From Bombyx mori (lineage: Eukaryota; Arthropoda; Insecta; Lepidoptera; Bombycidae): 64,000 bases of DNA. Within the stretch, counting starts at the first letter, position 1; every line of letters begins with the position of its first letter. This document shows positions 1 through 12,000 of the stretch, in pieces. The notes below the pieces were generated by a model. The model did not search any database. It was not told the origin of the DNA and was given only the letters and a program-made list of their open reading frames with translations. The position numbers were made by a program, and so were the translations under genes. The DNA is taken from the NCBI RefSeq assembly GCF_030269925.1, contig NC_085112.1:4961501-5025500 (forward strand), in the 5' to 3' direction.

Positions 1-272
1 GACATCATTTTCTATGTAGATTGTTACACGGTTGTCAACGATTAGAATTAAACTTAAATGCATAATAAATCGTTGATTACTTGTGTCTCATATTATGTAG
101 TAATGCGACCGGTAAAATCATAACTTAATATAGAACCACAGTGTTGTGGGCAATTGCGAAACATCGTCTATTGTTTCAATTTGCCTGGTCGCAGCCGTTT
201 TGGTTCCGACACAATCAATTCCATACCATTAATTTCGCACATGTTTCGCATTCATGCGTTACTATATCGAAT

Positions 273-520
273 ACTGGTAGGACCTCTTGTGAGTCCGCGC
301 GGGTAGGTACCACCACCCTGCCTATTTCTGCCGTGAAGTAGTAATGCGTTTCGGTTCGAAGGGCGGGGCAGCCGTTGTAACTATACTGAGACCTTAAAAC
401 TGATATCTCAAGGTGGGTGGCGCATTTACGTCGTAGATGTCTATGGACTCCAGTAACCACTTAACACCAGATGGGCTGTGAACTCATCCACCCACATAAG
501 CAATAAAAAATAAAAAAAAT
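273..520 (+). repeat. Bm1-type SINE, 5'-truncated
   Basis: It starts at ACTGGTAGGACC, runs through the family body (CGGCAGAAATAGGCAGGG read on the opposite strand) and ends in AAGCAATAAAAAA. The tRNA-like head is missing. The family name is assigned from memory of Bombyx repeats. Confidence 0.9.
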
Positions 521-1183
521 TACAGATCGAAGCTTTAAAATGAGAGATGAAAATTTGCCGTATCGAAATATTACTAAACAAAGAACAATGAATGTTTAGA
601 GGTGACCGACTTTCTATGGTATTGCGAATATATAACGTCGTCACTTAAACAGATCCTTGATCTTAGCTCTTATCGCCTACGAGGTGTAGTGACCTTTTCA
701 GTGAACGGGAGCTCACATAAATGTCAATATTAGCAACCAGAATAAGAGCGGATAGACATCATTGAATCAATACATGCGTCAGTACACCGGAAACATTTGG
801 AGAACGGACCTAATCGCCTTCAGAACATAAATTAGATGATAATACGATTCATTTCAATAAAACGGCGGTCTCTATTCACACGATACTAAAGATATCAATA
901 TACAATTACACACAAAGCAATAATAGTGCGTGTACATTGCGTATTTTGTTACGTAGGTATCAAATTTGTTGTTCACTCAAACTATTACCATGATATTTAA
1001 TATCTGTACCTCAAATGCGTAACTTACGCATTCCACTAATCATGTCTTCCAATGCAAATGAATACTAGTGCAGTTCAATAATTAAGAAAATATTTGTTTT
1101 GGTTGCAACGAAGTAAATGTTACCCCCAGATTATTGTTTAATACAGCGTTTAAATCCCTATTTTTTTTTTTTTTAAAATGTTT

Positions 1184-1535
1184 TTATGCCCTGGTTACTG
1201 AGACCTTTAAGTCATGTCTGATTTTTAATTTATATTCTTATTTTTATGAAAAATTATAATATGGAGTGAAACGAAATGAAATGAAGATGATTAATTTAAG
1301 ATATTAATCTATTGGGATGAAATGACATGATATGGGATGAAACATAATCTTAGTAAAATGGTGGTCATTTACTGAGATTTTTTCAGTGGACTTTTTGGAG
1401 GATCCCGAGATGTTACGTCCAGAGGTTTTGTTTCATTTTCCCACATTTGTGCACTTTCACAGATATTAAACAGATCATAAACCACCGTTATTACACATTT
1501 AAACCTGAGGAAACACGAAATAGACAAAATAAAAC
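1184..1535. repeat. Half copy of a foldback element
   Basis: This matches the left arm and the centre of the palindromic element at 61380-61960, but the centre (about 1413-1535) is in inverted orientation and the right arm is missing. Shared landmarks include TAAAATGGTGGTCATTTACT and TTTGGAGGATCCCGAGA. Confidence 0.8.
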
Positions 1536-2521
1536 AAATCACACAACTTCACTCCTCGCGCTCCCGCCAAAAAGTCATAGAGGAATAATAAATATAGAGA
1601 ATAAAGGTGTAAAAGTTTGACCACAAAATCCTGTTACGAATTGTTAATTATTTTATTTTATTGGATTAATCTTTCTCGGCAAATCTAATCTAATTTTAGA
1701 CTTATACATTACTAGTCAACTATTTCATTATTCATAACAAAATATTAACCAATGTTTTTGACGGATGTACCTATTTACTGAACAATTGCAATGGTCATTC
1801 GCTTCCTCATTACTTGTTAGACAAGAGTACAATTTACAGAAGATTAATAGCATCAAGCATATTGTACAGAATAATTAATCTTGCCTAGAAGGGCATACTC
1901 GTCACGGATGCAAAATAACCTCTTGACTATTCTATGAGGATGTCAAGTATTGGGTCGTGATGGTAGCTATTCAATAAAGACCTTGATATCATTGTTACTG
2001 ACAGTATTAGTTCGTTGATACTTTTCACTTCAAAGAGTAGGAAACGCTTACGAGTCATTCTTTTATTGCTTCTAACAATATGTCGCTCTAAGTATAATAG
2101 GTACTTGGGTCGCTATTTTAAAAATACAATACATTATTTTTTTCTTCAGAATGGTTTACATTAAACTTAAAGGTCGTTTTATATCTAAAACTTTATAAAA
2201 TCGTTGCGTTGCAAATGTATGAATATTAACCGTTTTCTTTTGAAATATAGTGAATACAAATTATAAAATATTTTATATTAGTCAAAATTAAGCGAAACGT
2301 GAAGATACATAGCGTAGATACATAATATTTTCATATTAACAAGAACTCCTCTTTTGATTGCATGCTAAGATGATTGCAAAACTGCAACAAAAGTTTAGAA
2401 TGTATATTACATGCTTAATTTTATTTCAAAACTTCAAGGCTGAATAGAGAGCTTCCTTAGCCCACGCGTCAGATATGTTAAATGTTTTAAGTTATTTTTA
2501 AATTATTCAGTTTCAATTGAG

Positions 2522-2766
2522 TTTTTTTTATTGCTTAGATGGGTGGACGAGCTCATAGCCCACCTGGTGTTAAGTGGTTTCTGGAGCCCATAGACATCTA
2601 CAACGTAAATGCGCCAACCATCTTGAGATATAAATTCCAAGGTCTCAATTATAGTTACAACGGCTGTCCCGCCCTTCAAACCGATACGCATTACTGCTTC
2701 ACAGCAGAAATAGGCAGGGTGGTGTTACCTACCCGCGCGGACTCACAAGAGGTCCTACCACCAGCA
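2522..2766 (-). repeat. Bm1-type SINE, 5'-truncated
   Basis: The poly(T) and TTGCTTAGATGGGTGGACG mark the 3' tail read on the minus strand. The copy stops at the CCTACCACCAG block, before the tRNA-like head. Confidence 0.9.
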
Positions 2767-3142
2767 ATAACTTACTATTTTTACGGTTTCGTTCAAATAT
2801 CGTTAGATTTATTGCCATTGAAGGCAGTTGGGCTCACTTGATCACAAGTGGTACCGTCGCTCATATAGAGCTCTAGTTCCAAGGGGCTTTTGTATTATCC
2901 CGATTAGCAGAAAAGGATACGGTTCATCTGATACTAAATAGTCACTGTCGTTCATTGACATCATCATTACCAGAGGCACAGTCAAGCTACTACCTCTTTT
3001 AGTCTGCACTGGCAAAAAACCTTTCGCCTCAATTCAACCCATCTATTTCGGCCGTGTTGTGTCAAGCGCTTTAGTGCAAAATATGTTAAATACATTAATT
3101 CAGGCTTCACGATAGGCGCGTGGCGACGTTACATTTTTAGGA

Positions 3143-3381
3143 CTGGTGGTAGGATCTCTTGTGAGTCCGCACTGGTAGGTACCACCGCCCCGCCTATTTC
3201 TGCCGTGAAGCAGTAATGCGTTTCGGTTTGAAGGGTGGGGTAGCCGTTGTGACTATACTGAGACCTTAGAACTATATCTCAAGGTATGTGTCGCATTTAC
3301 GTTGTAGATGTCAATGGGCTCCAGTAACCACTTAACACCAGGTGGGCTGTGAGCTCGTTCACACATCTAAACAAAAAAAAA
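3143..3381 (+). repeat. Bm1-type SINE, 5'-truncated
   Basis: Starts at CTGGTGGTAGGATCTCTTG and ends in CACATCTAAACAAAAAAAA. The tail is diverged, so this looks like an older copy. Confidence 0.88.
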
Positions 3382-3683
3382 TTCTATACGTTGGCCATTA
3401 CGTTACCATTTAACATAAGATTGGCCGTAAAATTCTCCTATACGTTACCATTTAACATAAGATTGGCCGTAAGCTCGTCCACAGACAGTCCAAATACATA
3501 TAAAAATAAATAGTCTGAATGTCTGACGTTTCGGCTCCAAAAAATCGTCGTGACTTCCTCTTGTCGTTCATTCAAATAATAATTACGTTTCGTACATATA
3601 CGTATTATCATGATATAAATGACGTTTCCCATGACAAGGTACTATATTTTATAGAGCCGTACAATACAAATACGTAATGTAGT

Positions 3684-3772
3684 AGTTCATACAGAGCACG
3701 CTATATTATGTGCTCTGTATGAACTATGCTGTATTGCTCTGTTTGATCCAATGACTGTTCATTGGATCAAAC
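3684..3772. repeat. Two adjacent perfect hairpins
   Basis: Arms 3684-3699 and 3710-3725 are perfect 16 bp inverted repeats around a 10-base loop. Arms 3741-3754 and 3759-3772 are perfect 14 bp inverted repeats around the 4-base loop CTGT. Only 15 bases separate the two structures. I do not recognise them as part of a named element. Confidence 0.85.
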
Positions 3773-4184
3773 TGGGTGGTTTTGAAACTAAGCTATCGCT
3801 AAAGAACAAACGCCTTAAAGTTTTTCAGCGCGACATCATATATCGCGCCTCTGTACTTCGGGTCTCTTACGCACATTACTAAAACGAAAATCAGTAAACG
3901 AAAGGCATGTACTTGTTTGGTTGTAAAAATTAATAGCCATGACTTGTACATAACGGTGAAAATAAATCGATTAAAGCCACATTAAAATGCTTTTATTGTG
4001 TCTCAAACACCATATTCTTGGTTCTTTAGAAGAAATTAACATAATTCGTGCGTTTCTACACCAATTAGGCACGGTTTATGGTAACGTAACAAGTCGCTCG
4101 AGATGCGATTCTGTAACACCTATAAAATAAACACATTGTGATTTTGTTACTTAAGAAACTGAAAACTAATTTTACCATTTTATC

Positions 4185-4815
4185 TTCTATACTTAATATT
4201 ATAAAGGGGAAAGATTTGTTTTTTTGTTTGTATTGAATAGGCTCCGAAACTACTGAACCGATTTGAAAAATTCTTTCACTGTTTGGAAGCTACACTATTC
4301 CCGAGTGACATAGGCTATACATGATATTTTTTGAAAAAATTAAGGGTTCCTTACCAAAACTCCAATAAAATTACCTAAAATATTCTTTACGTGCCCTACA
4401 AAAACTATTGATGATAGAATAACATGTAATGTACTGCGACTTTGTAGAACACATTATTATCTACAAAAAGTGTCGCGACAGCATGTGTCTAACTATTATA
4501 GTTATGCCGCAATAAGTGTTCTTTTATTTAAAAAAATAAAACAACGTCAAATATCGTTAAAATTTTTGTTAAAGACCCGAGCGGAACCGGAGCGGACCGC
4601 TTGTTATTTAAATATATATATTTCTTCTGTGCGTGTGTTTGTCACTGAGCTCCTCCTAAACGGCTGGACCGATTTTTTGTATGCATTTGGGTGGCGCCCT
4701 GGATGGTTTAGATTCACAAATCAGCCCGACAGATGGCGCTGCAGTCGATATATAGGTTATTTATCTTTCCTAGAAATAATTTATATAACAAAACAACGTT
4801 TGCCGGGTCAGCTAC
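4185..4815 (-). repeat. RTE-like LINE 3'-end repeat
   Basis: Read on the minus strand it opens with GTAGCTGACCCGGCAAACGTTG-type sequence, contains the common 'AAATCGGTTCAGTAGTTTCGG' type motif (about 4245-4270) and ends in ATAATATTAAGTATAGAA. Such repeats are widespread in Lepidoptera; I infer an RTE-type LINE origin. Confidence 0.6.
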
Positions 4816-5107
4816 TAAACTCATAAATTGCAAATAAATACACAATATTGTCCACTATAATAAATCTAATTAAAAACTATAATATTTTTTTCGAATACCG
4901 GAAGCATCACAAATCACATAACGTATAAGTAAGTAATCGTGATTTTGCACGCAATAAAAATTTACTCGCATGCCAACGTGTTAGTCCCGTAAGCAATTCA
5001 CCTATAAATCAAACTTGTCTAGGGCCTTGAACCAGTTTCTGCAATTGTATTCGGCCTCGTCAGCTAGGACTAGGCTTACTAAAAAAACCAATTTATATAT
5101 ATATATT

Positions 5108-5157
5108 TTTTAGATGGTTGGACGAGCTCACAGCTCCTCTGGTGTTAAGTGGTTTTG
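5108..5157 (-). repeat. Bm1-type SINE tail fragment
   Basis: Only the terminal 50 bases are present (TTTTAGATGGTTGGACGAGC through GGTGTTAAGTGG). Confidence 0.75.
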
Positions 5158-5806
5158 ACCATAAATAGTTACTAGTGAAAAAAAAATTATGTTTATTACC
5201 AGCTCGCGATTTAATAATTAATGTTCGATGTTGTAAATTAAACATTAATCAATTTAATTTCGAATAAATTTGACCTCTTTTCGCATAATAAAACACAACA
5301 TAAATACGTTTTGTTTAAAATTATTTAATTGCCACCTAAATTACAAGTCTTCCTTTCGTTCGGTAATGAACTTTCTCTTTTGGCAAAAAGGAAAGACTAA
5401 AATAATTTTTCAATGATACTCTCGTAATTATATATCTAATGATCAACTCAATACAGTCAAGATTGCACAAAACCTTGGCATTTACTGAATATACCTTACT
5501 ACTTAAGCAATTCAATCAGCATCAATCAATTAGAAAATGGACTCTTGAACCCTTTGTTATAAAATCTACACTTTGAACAAATACGTGAAATTGCTAAATC
5601 ATCAAACATCTATTTATTTGTTTATCGCATAAAATTTGTAAAACTTTCGTTAATCGAAAAATGGCTTGCTAACAAAATCCCACTGATATTGTATTACCAT
5701 ATCGTTTTCTAAGAATACATTAAAATATGTACTCAACAAATGTTCACGATTGACTTCCATGGTGAAGGAATAACATCGTGTAATAAAAATTATAATTTAC
5801 GTAATT

Positions 5807-5963
5807 ACTGGTCGTAGGACCTCTTGTGAGTCCGCGCGGGTTGGTACCACCACCCTGCCTATTTCTGCCGTGAAGCAGTAATGCGTTTCGGTTTGACGGG
5901 TGGGGCAGCCGATATAACTATACTTGAGACATTAGAACTTAAATCTCAAGATGGCTGGCGCAT
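5807..5963 (+). repeat. Bm1-type SINE fragment
   Basis: Body of the SINE from ACTGGTCGTAGGACC to GATGGCTGGCGCA. Both the tRNA-like head and the 3' tail are missing. Confidence 0.85.
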
Positions 5964-6081
5964 ACAGAAAACTGTATTCTGAGATTGTTTTATTGTTTCG
6001 ACGTAGGTACGTACCTACTGTTTATTTAAAAACATGAAGTTTCAAATGAGATTCTATAATTCGATTTGATTGTCAACGCAG

Positions 6082-9000
6082 ATACGGTCTCTCGTACGAA
6101 GAGATTGAGAAAGGACTGCCTCTCATCGATACTTCCCGAACGCTTATCAGAGAGGTTTGCCCTCCTGTGTTCTCGCACGTGGAATGCCGGGCTGGCAAAT
6201 ACAGAAGATTTGACGGACTCTGCAATAACCTTAAGCATCCTACTTGGGGTTCCACGAATTCGCCTTTCCAGAGGTAAGTGAGTCATATTCTTTTATTTGC
6301 TGACAATATTCAAGAGTACGTTATTCCAAGCCAATTAAGCCCATATTTTAATGATGCAAAGGTCTGTTCTGAATGCGAAATTTTAATCGTACGCTGTATC
6401 ATTGATGTTAAGGAAATTTTCAAGACTAAATGTAACAATTTTTTTACTTTTAATAGTAATATAGAACATAATATGATTTCTGTATACCACAAGAATTATT
6501 ACTTTTAAATATAGCATGTTCTAGTTTTACTACGAAACCTTTAGTATATTTCTATTGGATCCGAGTTTTATCTTAATCTTATCTTAATCTTAATCTAGGT
6601 GGGCAGCACGATACCTATTGTAATACATTATTGTTATGTTTAAGAAGGCAATATAATTATCAAGTATAATGATCAATTAACCATTAAAATTGGGTAAAAT
6701 ACAGCTACTTATTAAAGCAATAGCGTCTATAAAATAAATGACGCAAATTCCTCACGATCTTATTTCGTCTGCAGGTTAATTGGTCCCCTGTTCTCTGACG
6801 GCATTAACGCTCCTCGTATTTCACACACTGGTCATGATTTGCCGCTGTCGCGTGTGGTGTCGCGCACCATGCATCCGGACGACGGTTTCCACGACCACGC
6901 GGGCACCGTAATGGTCATAGCCTGGGGACAGTTCATGGACCACGATTATACACTAACCGGAACTCCATTAGGTAACAATAACAATATACATTTCGTGGTG
7001 GGTGTCATGTTTTGAATTGTAGATTTATTATTATGACATATTAGTATGTAATCGAATTTCTAAAATTCGAATTTTAAAATTAACAACCGTTGGTGAATTT
7101 TTTTTTCCGTGGTTCTAATGAATAATTTTACCGTTTAATGTTTCAATTCATTTACAGTTATTATAAAAACGTACTATAGAATATATATGAATAGAATATA
7201 TATAATATATTATTATGTATGACGTTTGAGTACAATTTCCGAGGTGTTGAATTATCAATAGTTTTCTTGGTTACCGCTTGTGCTCGACTGATGGCAATTG
7301 GCATAAATGATTTTTTTTTTTTTTTTGCCCTTGTAGGCAGACTAGCATACGGCCCACTTGATGGTGAGTGGTTACCGTCGCCCATAGACTTCAGCAATGC
7401 CAGGGGCAGAGCCAAACCGCTGCCTACCGAAATTACAATATTAAACCAAACAAATTTATCGATCATTGATTTTATCTTCTAGACCCGCTGAATCGTAACG
7501 ACCCAGAAGAGTGCTGTAAACGTCCCTCGCATTTAAAGCATCCTTACTGTAACGAGATTCGCATACCCGAAGATGACTACTTTTATCGTCTTTTCGGCGT
7601 GAAATGCATAGACTTTGTGAGGGCATTCCCTTCACCTAGACCAGGCTGCAGACTGGGTAAGAATTTTAAGATTTTTTTCTGTTTTTTTTAGGTTCTCTTA
7701 TCAGAAAGTATTTAATGATGATCAAATTGGATAGTAAATATTATAATTTTAACGCCAAATCTTATTAATATTTACTGTTGATAAAGATTATTGGAAGGCA
7801 TTACGGGCATCACCAATTTACTTGTGTCTAAAGCGAAACAGTCCTACGTTACAATTTGAAGAGTAGCGTGATTGTTGCTACTCGATTTTCGACCTTATTT
7901 CTCAAAGTGAGTTGTAGAATCGACATTTTATTTAGGTCTCGAGTTACTTTATAACACTGAATCAACTTTGCTACAGCAATTAAATTACTTACGAAATTCA
8001 AAAACCCTCAACCTAAGGTTCCCTCACAAAACGCTACATCAAAAGAGACTAGCAAAATTTTCAAAATTAATCCACTAATTAAACTTATTTATAGCGTTAT
8101 TCAAATTAAACGCGTATTTACATATACGAGAGAAGCAGGATTGTGCTTACTAGAATCTGCCACACCTATGTAAGAGGCGAAAGTCAATCCGAAAGTTACG
8201 GGAAAAGCTTTTGTCCGAATTGTTACGCAATCTAGTGCACGATCGAAATTATCAGTGTTATCTACCAAAAAATTTGTATTCTCAGAAAACAGCACAAAAA
8301 ATAAATATAACATTGTATTTTCTCTCATTTTCTTAAAATGTTTGAGTTGAACACCCACCCTTGATTGGTGGTGTATAGAAACTACTAATAATTCATAGTA
8401 ATAGGAAGGCAGCGGCTTGGCTCTGCCCCTGGCATTGCTGAAGTCCATGGGCGACGGTAACAACCTACCATCAGGTGGGCCGTATGCTCGCCTGCCTACA
8501 CGGGCAATAAAAAAAAATAGTTTTACGAATGAAGAACTTCTTCTATATTCTACCTCTAACCTTCTAAGAAGAAAATTGCGATTATTTTATTTTAAAATTC
8601 GACCAACGGAGTTTTAGATAATTTGCTATGTATCAATACAATTTAATATCTATATTATGAACGTTTAACTTCAATAAATTGAACCAAATCCAATCGTATC
8701 GGTTACATGCTATTTCCCTAACAAGTTAACGTGAACCAAATTACTCGCACCGAAGGCTGTTCGCATATAAAGTTACAAGACTCGACCGAATGATATGTGA
8801 CATTATGATTACGTATTATTATTAACTACACGTTTCTAAACAAACGCTCAGCATGTCGGATCTCATTACAATGTTATAGCTCAACCACATATCGACTAAA
8901 TATCGATTAATAATATAGATGTACCGATATAAGTTTTTTTTTCCGAGTGGTGCAGAAAATTAGGCGGGTTTTTGCCTCTATAACACAGCATAGACTTCAA

Positions 9001-12000
9001 ATAAAAGAAAGACAAGTAACACGAATAGGAAAATGTGTATTAAAAGTTTATGTAAATGATAAACGTGTCAAAGCAATTTTTAAGTTCATTAAGCGTAATC
9101 GTATGCATGGATTTTGTATATAAATCTGTAAAACCTATAAATGATAATACGATGGGTGAACGAGGTCACAGTCAAACGGATGATAAGTGATTACCGGAGC
9201 CCATAGACATTAGCGATGTAAATGCCGCCACCCACTTTAAGACATAAGTACATAAATAACGGATCGGAATAGCCGGTCGTTATTCCGATCCCTTAGGATA
9301 CTTCAGGTCTTCTTCGGAAGCACTTGGTCAGCTGTTATCCCGTCAAATTTATTAGCAAATTCGTTAGCAAATCCCATCCCTTCTGGATAAGCCCGTACTC
9401 GCTCACCTATCCTATTGAAGCTGGAAAGGACTACGCGCCACCAGTAATCCTTCCCTCCTAAATAACTAAAAAATGTAGCCCCATGGTAAAGTAATTCTAA
9501 ATTAAAAATAAAACAAGAGGACCTTCATCAATTAAGTAAAATTATTCCGAAAACTTTTGTGTATTGGTGAAATTGCCGCTCACGTTAATGAATCCTTTAA
9601 AGTTATTTAAATCGATCAATCAGCAAGGGCAGCGTTAGTGGTAATTTAAAAATAATTTAACGTATTCGCCACACTATCGAAATTTATTCAAACATTGACA
9701 ATATTAACTTTCTTTTATTCCTTTCACTAAAACGTATTAATTTCATATGAAGCTGTTGAAGTAATAGATACTCTCCGATGTGTCTGTATTTATCATTGGC
9801 TATTTCTAATTTTTTTGATATAGTTATTCTCTACAATCGATATCAACACATGCTGCATTCGTTTCGATATACTTTTATTACTTAAATGCATGAAAGAGGT
9901 TACAATATAAACCCCACTTAGTTCGATAGTACAACGGAAATAAACAAGAAAGAGTTACCTACCCATGCGGGCTGATAAGACTCTCTGCTACCAACTTTAT
10001 GATTAGATACAAGAAAATTTATATCAATATTAAGTACCGTCCTTTCGTGTACAATTTCGACACTGCCGACAGTAAGCAATGGTAGCATTACTACTATTTA
10101 TTAATTGGTTAAAGCACGATACAACAGGCAATGAAATATTCAGACTTAATATTTTTAAATTAAATTACAACAATTAAAAATATTCGTATACCTTCAAATA
10201 AATGTACTTTTTTTACTTCACGCAATATTTACTTACAGGATCCAGAACGCCTTTCAACACATTAACCGGAGTCATTGACGGTAATACTGTATACGGTATA
10301 ACAGAGAAATTCTCAAGGTGACACTTTTACATTTATTCTACGTAATTGAATACTAGAAATTCTTATTAACGGATGATACTGATACTTATCCGGGATTACA
10401 GAAAATTACGAACCGGTTTCGGAGGTTTGCTACGAATGAATCCTGTGTTCCAAGAGTACGGTCTGAAGGACCTGTTGCCGCTTAAATTGGACATCCCCGA
10501 TGAAGGGTGCACAAGACCAAACAAGAACATGTACTGTTTTGAAGCAGGTACGTATTTTGAGCTTTCATAAATGGTTTAGTTCAGCTCAAAATATCCCTTA
10601 ATTTGAAAAACCTTTTGACACATTTCAACTAGTAGCTATTTAATAGCTTATATCATTAATCTGTTATTTTATTACAACACTAGCTGACCCGGCAAACGTT
10701 GCTTTGCCATAAGTATACAATATTTCTTGGAAAAAAAATGTTTTTGGCTAGACCACCTTTAGGTACCCCACAAAATTTAATCAGAATTGGTTGAGCCATT
10801 TCGAAGAAGTTTGGCAACAAACACCGTGACACGAGAATTTTATGTATTAAATTTAGAACAAGTACAATCCTAACAAAACTACAAACTAGGTCTGATTTCA
10901 TACAAAACGATTAACGTCTGAGCTCTGCAAGATTTTAGGTAGACTATGTGCGAGTATGTAAAATGTAAATTTATTAGTAACGCTTAAAATAAATCGCACA
11001 TTGCGCAAAATTACACATTACCTAAACAATTTCAGGCAGCCTTCGTCTTGTTTTATTACTGTTATTACGTTCGGAAACAATTAACACGATAATTCATGAT
11101 TTAAAAAACAACCGAGGTCAATTCCTTGACGTTTATCTGCCTTCAAACTAGGATTCCCTATGGGAACCAGAGAATGACTACTAATATACAGTATTTTCCT
11201 ACGTTTTTGCGTGTCGTAAACATAATTAAGACTATTACTATGACTTATTCTCGATATTTTTTTTATCGCAATCATGTTCTTCCCGACATTCTGAATGGAT
11301 TACAGTACACCTAGTCCATGACCCGAAAACTGTAGTCTTTGGAACGTCACAAATAATACAATGACCGTTAAAAGACGAGATATTAAGCACTCAAAGTGCA
11401 AACGTTTGACAGCGCGACTTTATAATTAATTCCAGGCGAAATCCGTGTAAACGAGCAGCTGGTTTTGACTGTGATGCACACGCTGATGGCGCGTGAACAC
11501 AACCGGATCGCCAAAGCCCTGGCCGAAGTCAACCCTCATTGGGATGACGAGACTTTGTTCCAAGAGACGAGAAGAATCAACATAGCGGAAATACAACACA
11601 TAACTTACAACGAATTCTTGCCTATTCTACTCGGTAAAGACGTCATGGAGAAATTTGGCTTGGTGCTTGAAAAGGATGTAAGTAAATACATTATTACCTT
11701 AAATTTGGATAAAACGGAAACTTCTCGAAACATTTACGTTTTGGCAAAAATGTATTCATAAAACGTTTATTGAACATAATCATTTTACAATAGTAAATAA
11801 ATGTTATCGACGAATGCTTAATTTGCTGAGTTGTAAATTTTGTACTGAGGTCTTTGAATGGAAAGACAAAAGGTCAGATTTTTATGCAATTGTTCTCGTA
11901 AGCGTGTAGGTAATCCATCTAATGTTATATTAATTATCAACTGTGTTATTAAAAAAAAAATTTATAACAAACAACATAACACAGCTTATCACCATATTGA

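Larger units (their letters stand above)
1..6081. other. Gene-free upstream stretch, repeats only
   Basis: Apart from the repeats listed separately, I see no exon I can support here. The 5' exons of the haem peroxidase (signal peptide and propeptide) should lie in this stretch or beyond the window, but I could not identify any. Base composition is AT-rich and every open frame is short. Confidence 0.5.
7657..10238 (+). other. Peroxidase intron 3, 2.6 kb
   Basis: The largest peroxidase intron in view. It holds the LINE tail at 8403-8518, a Bm1 piece at 9151-9250, a jockey-like 3' fragment at 9285-9470 and a Bm1 scrap at 9955-9993. I see nothing else coding. Confidence 0.7.

Noticed and set aside
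6066..6281. 71-codon frame over the first peroxidase exon
   Set aside because: It is out of frame. The peroxidase frame ([11 protein letters not shown]) lies one base over and joins in phase with exon 2.
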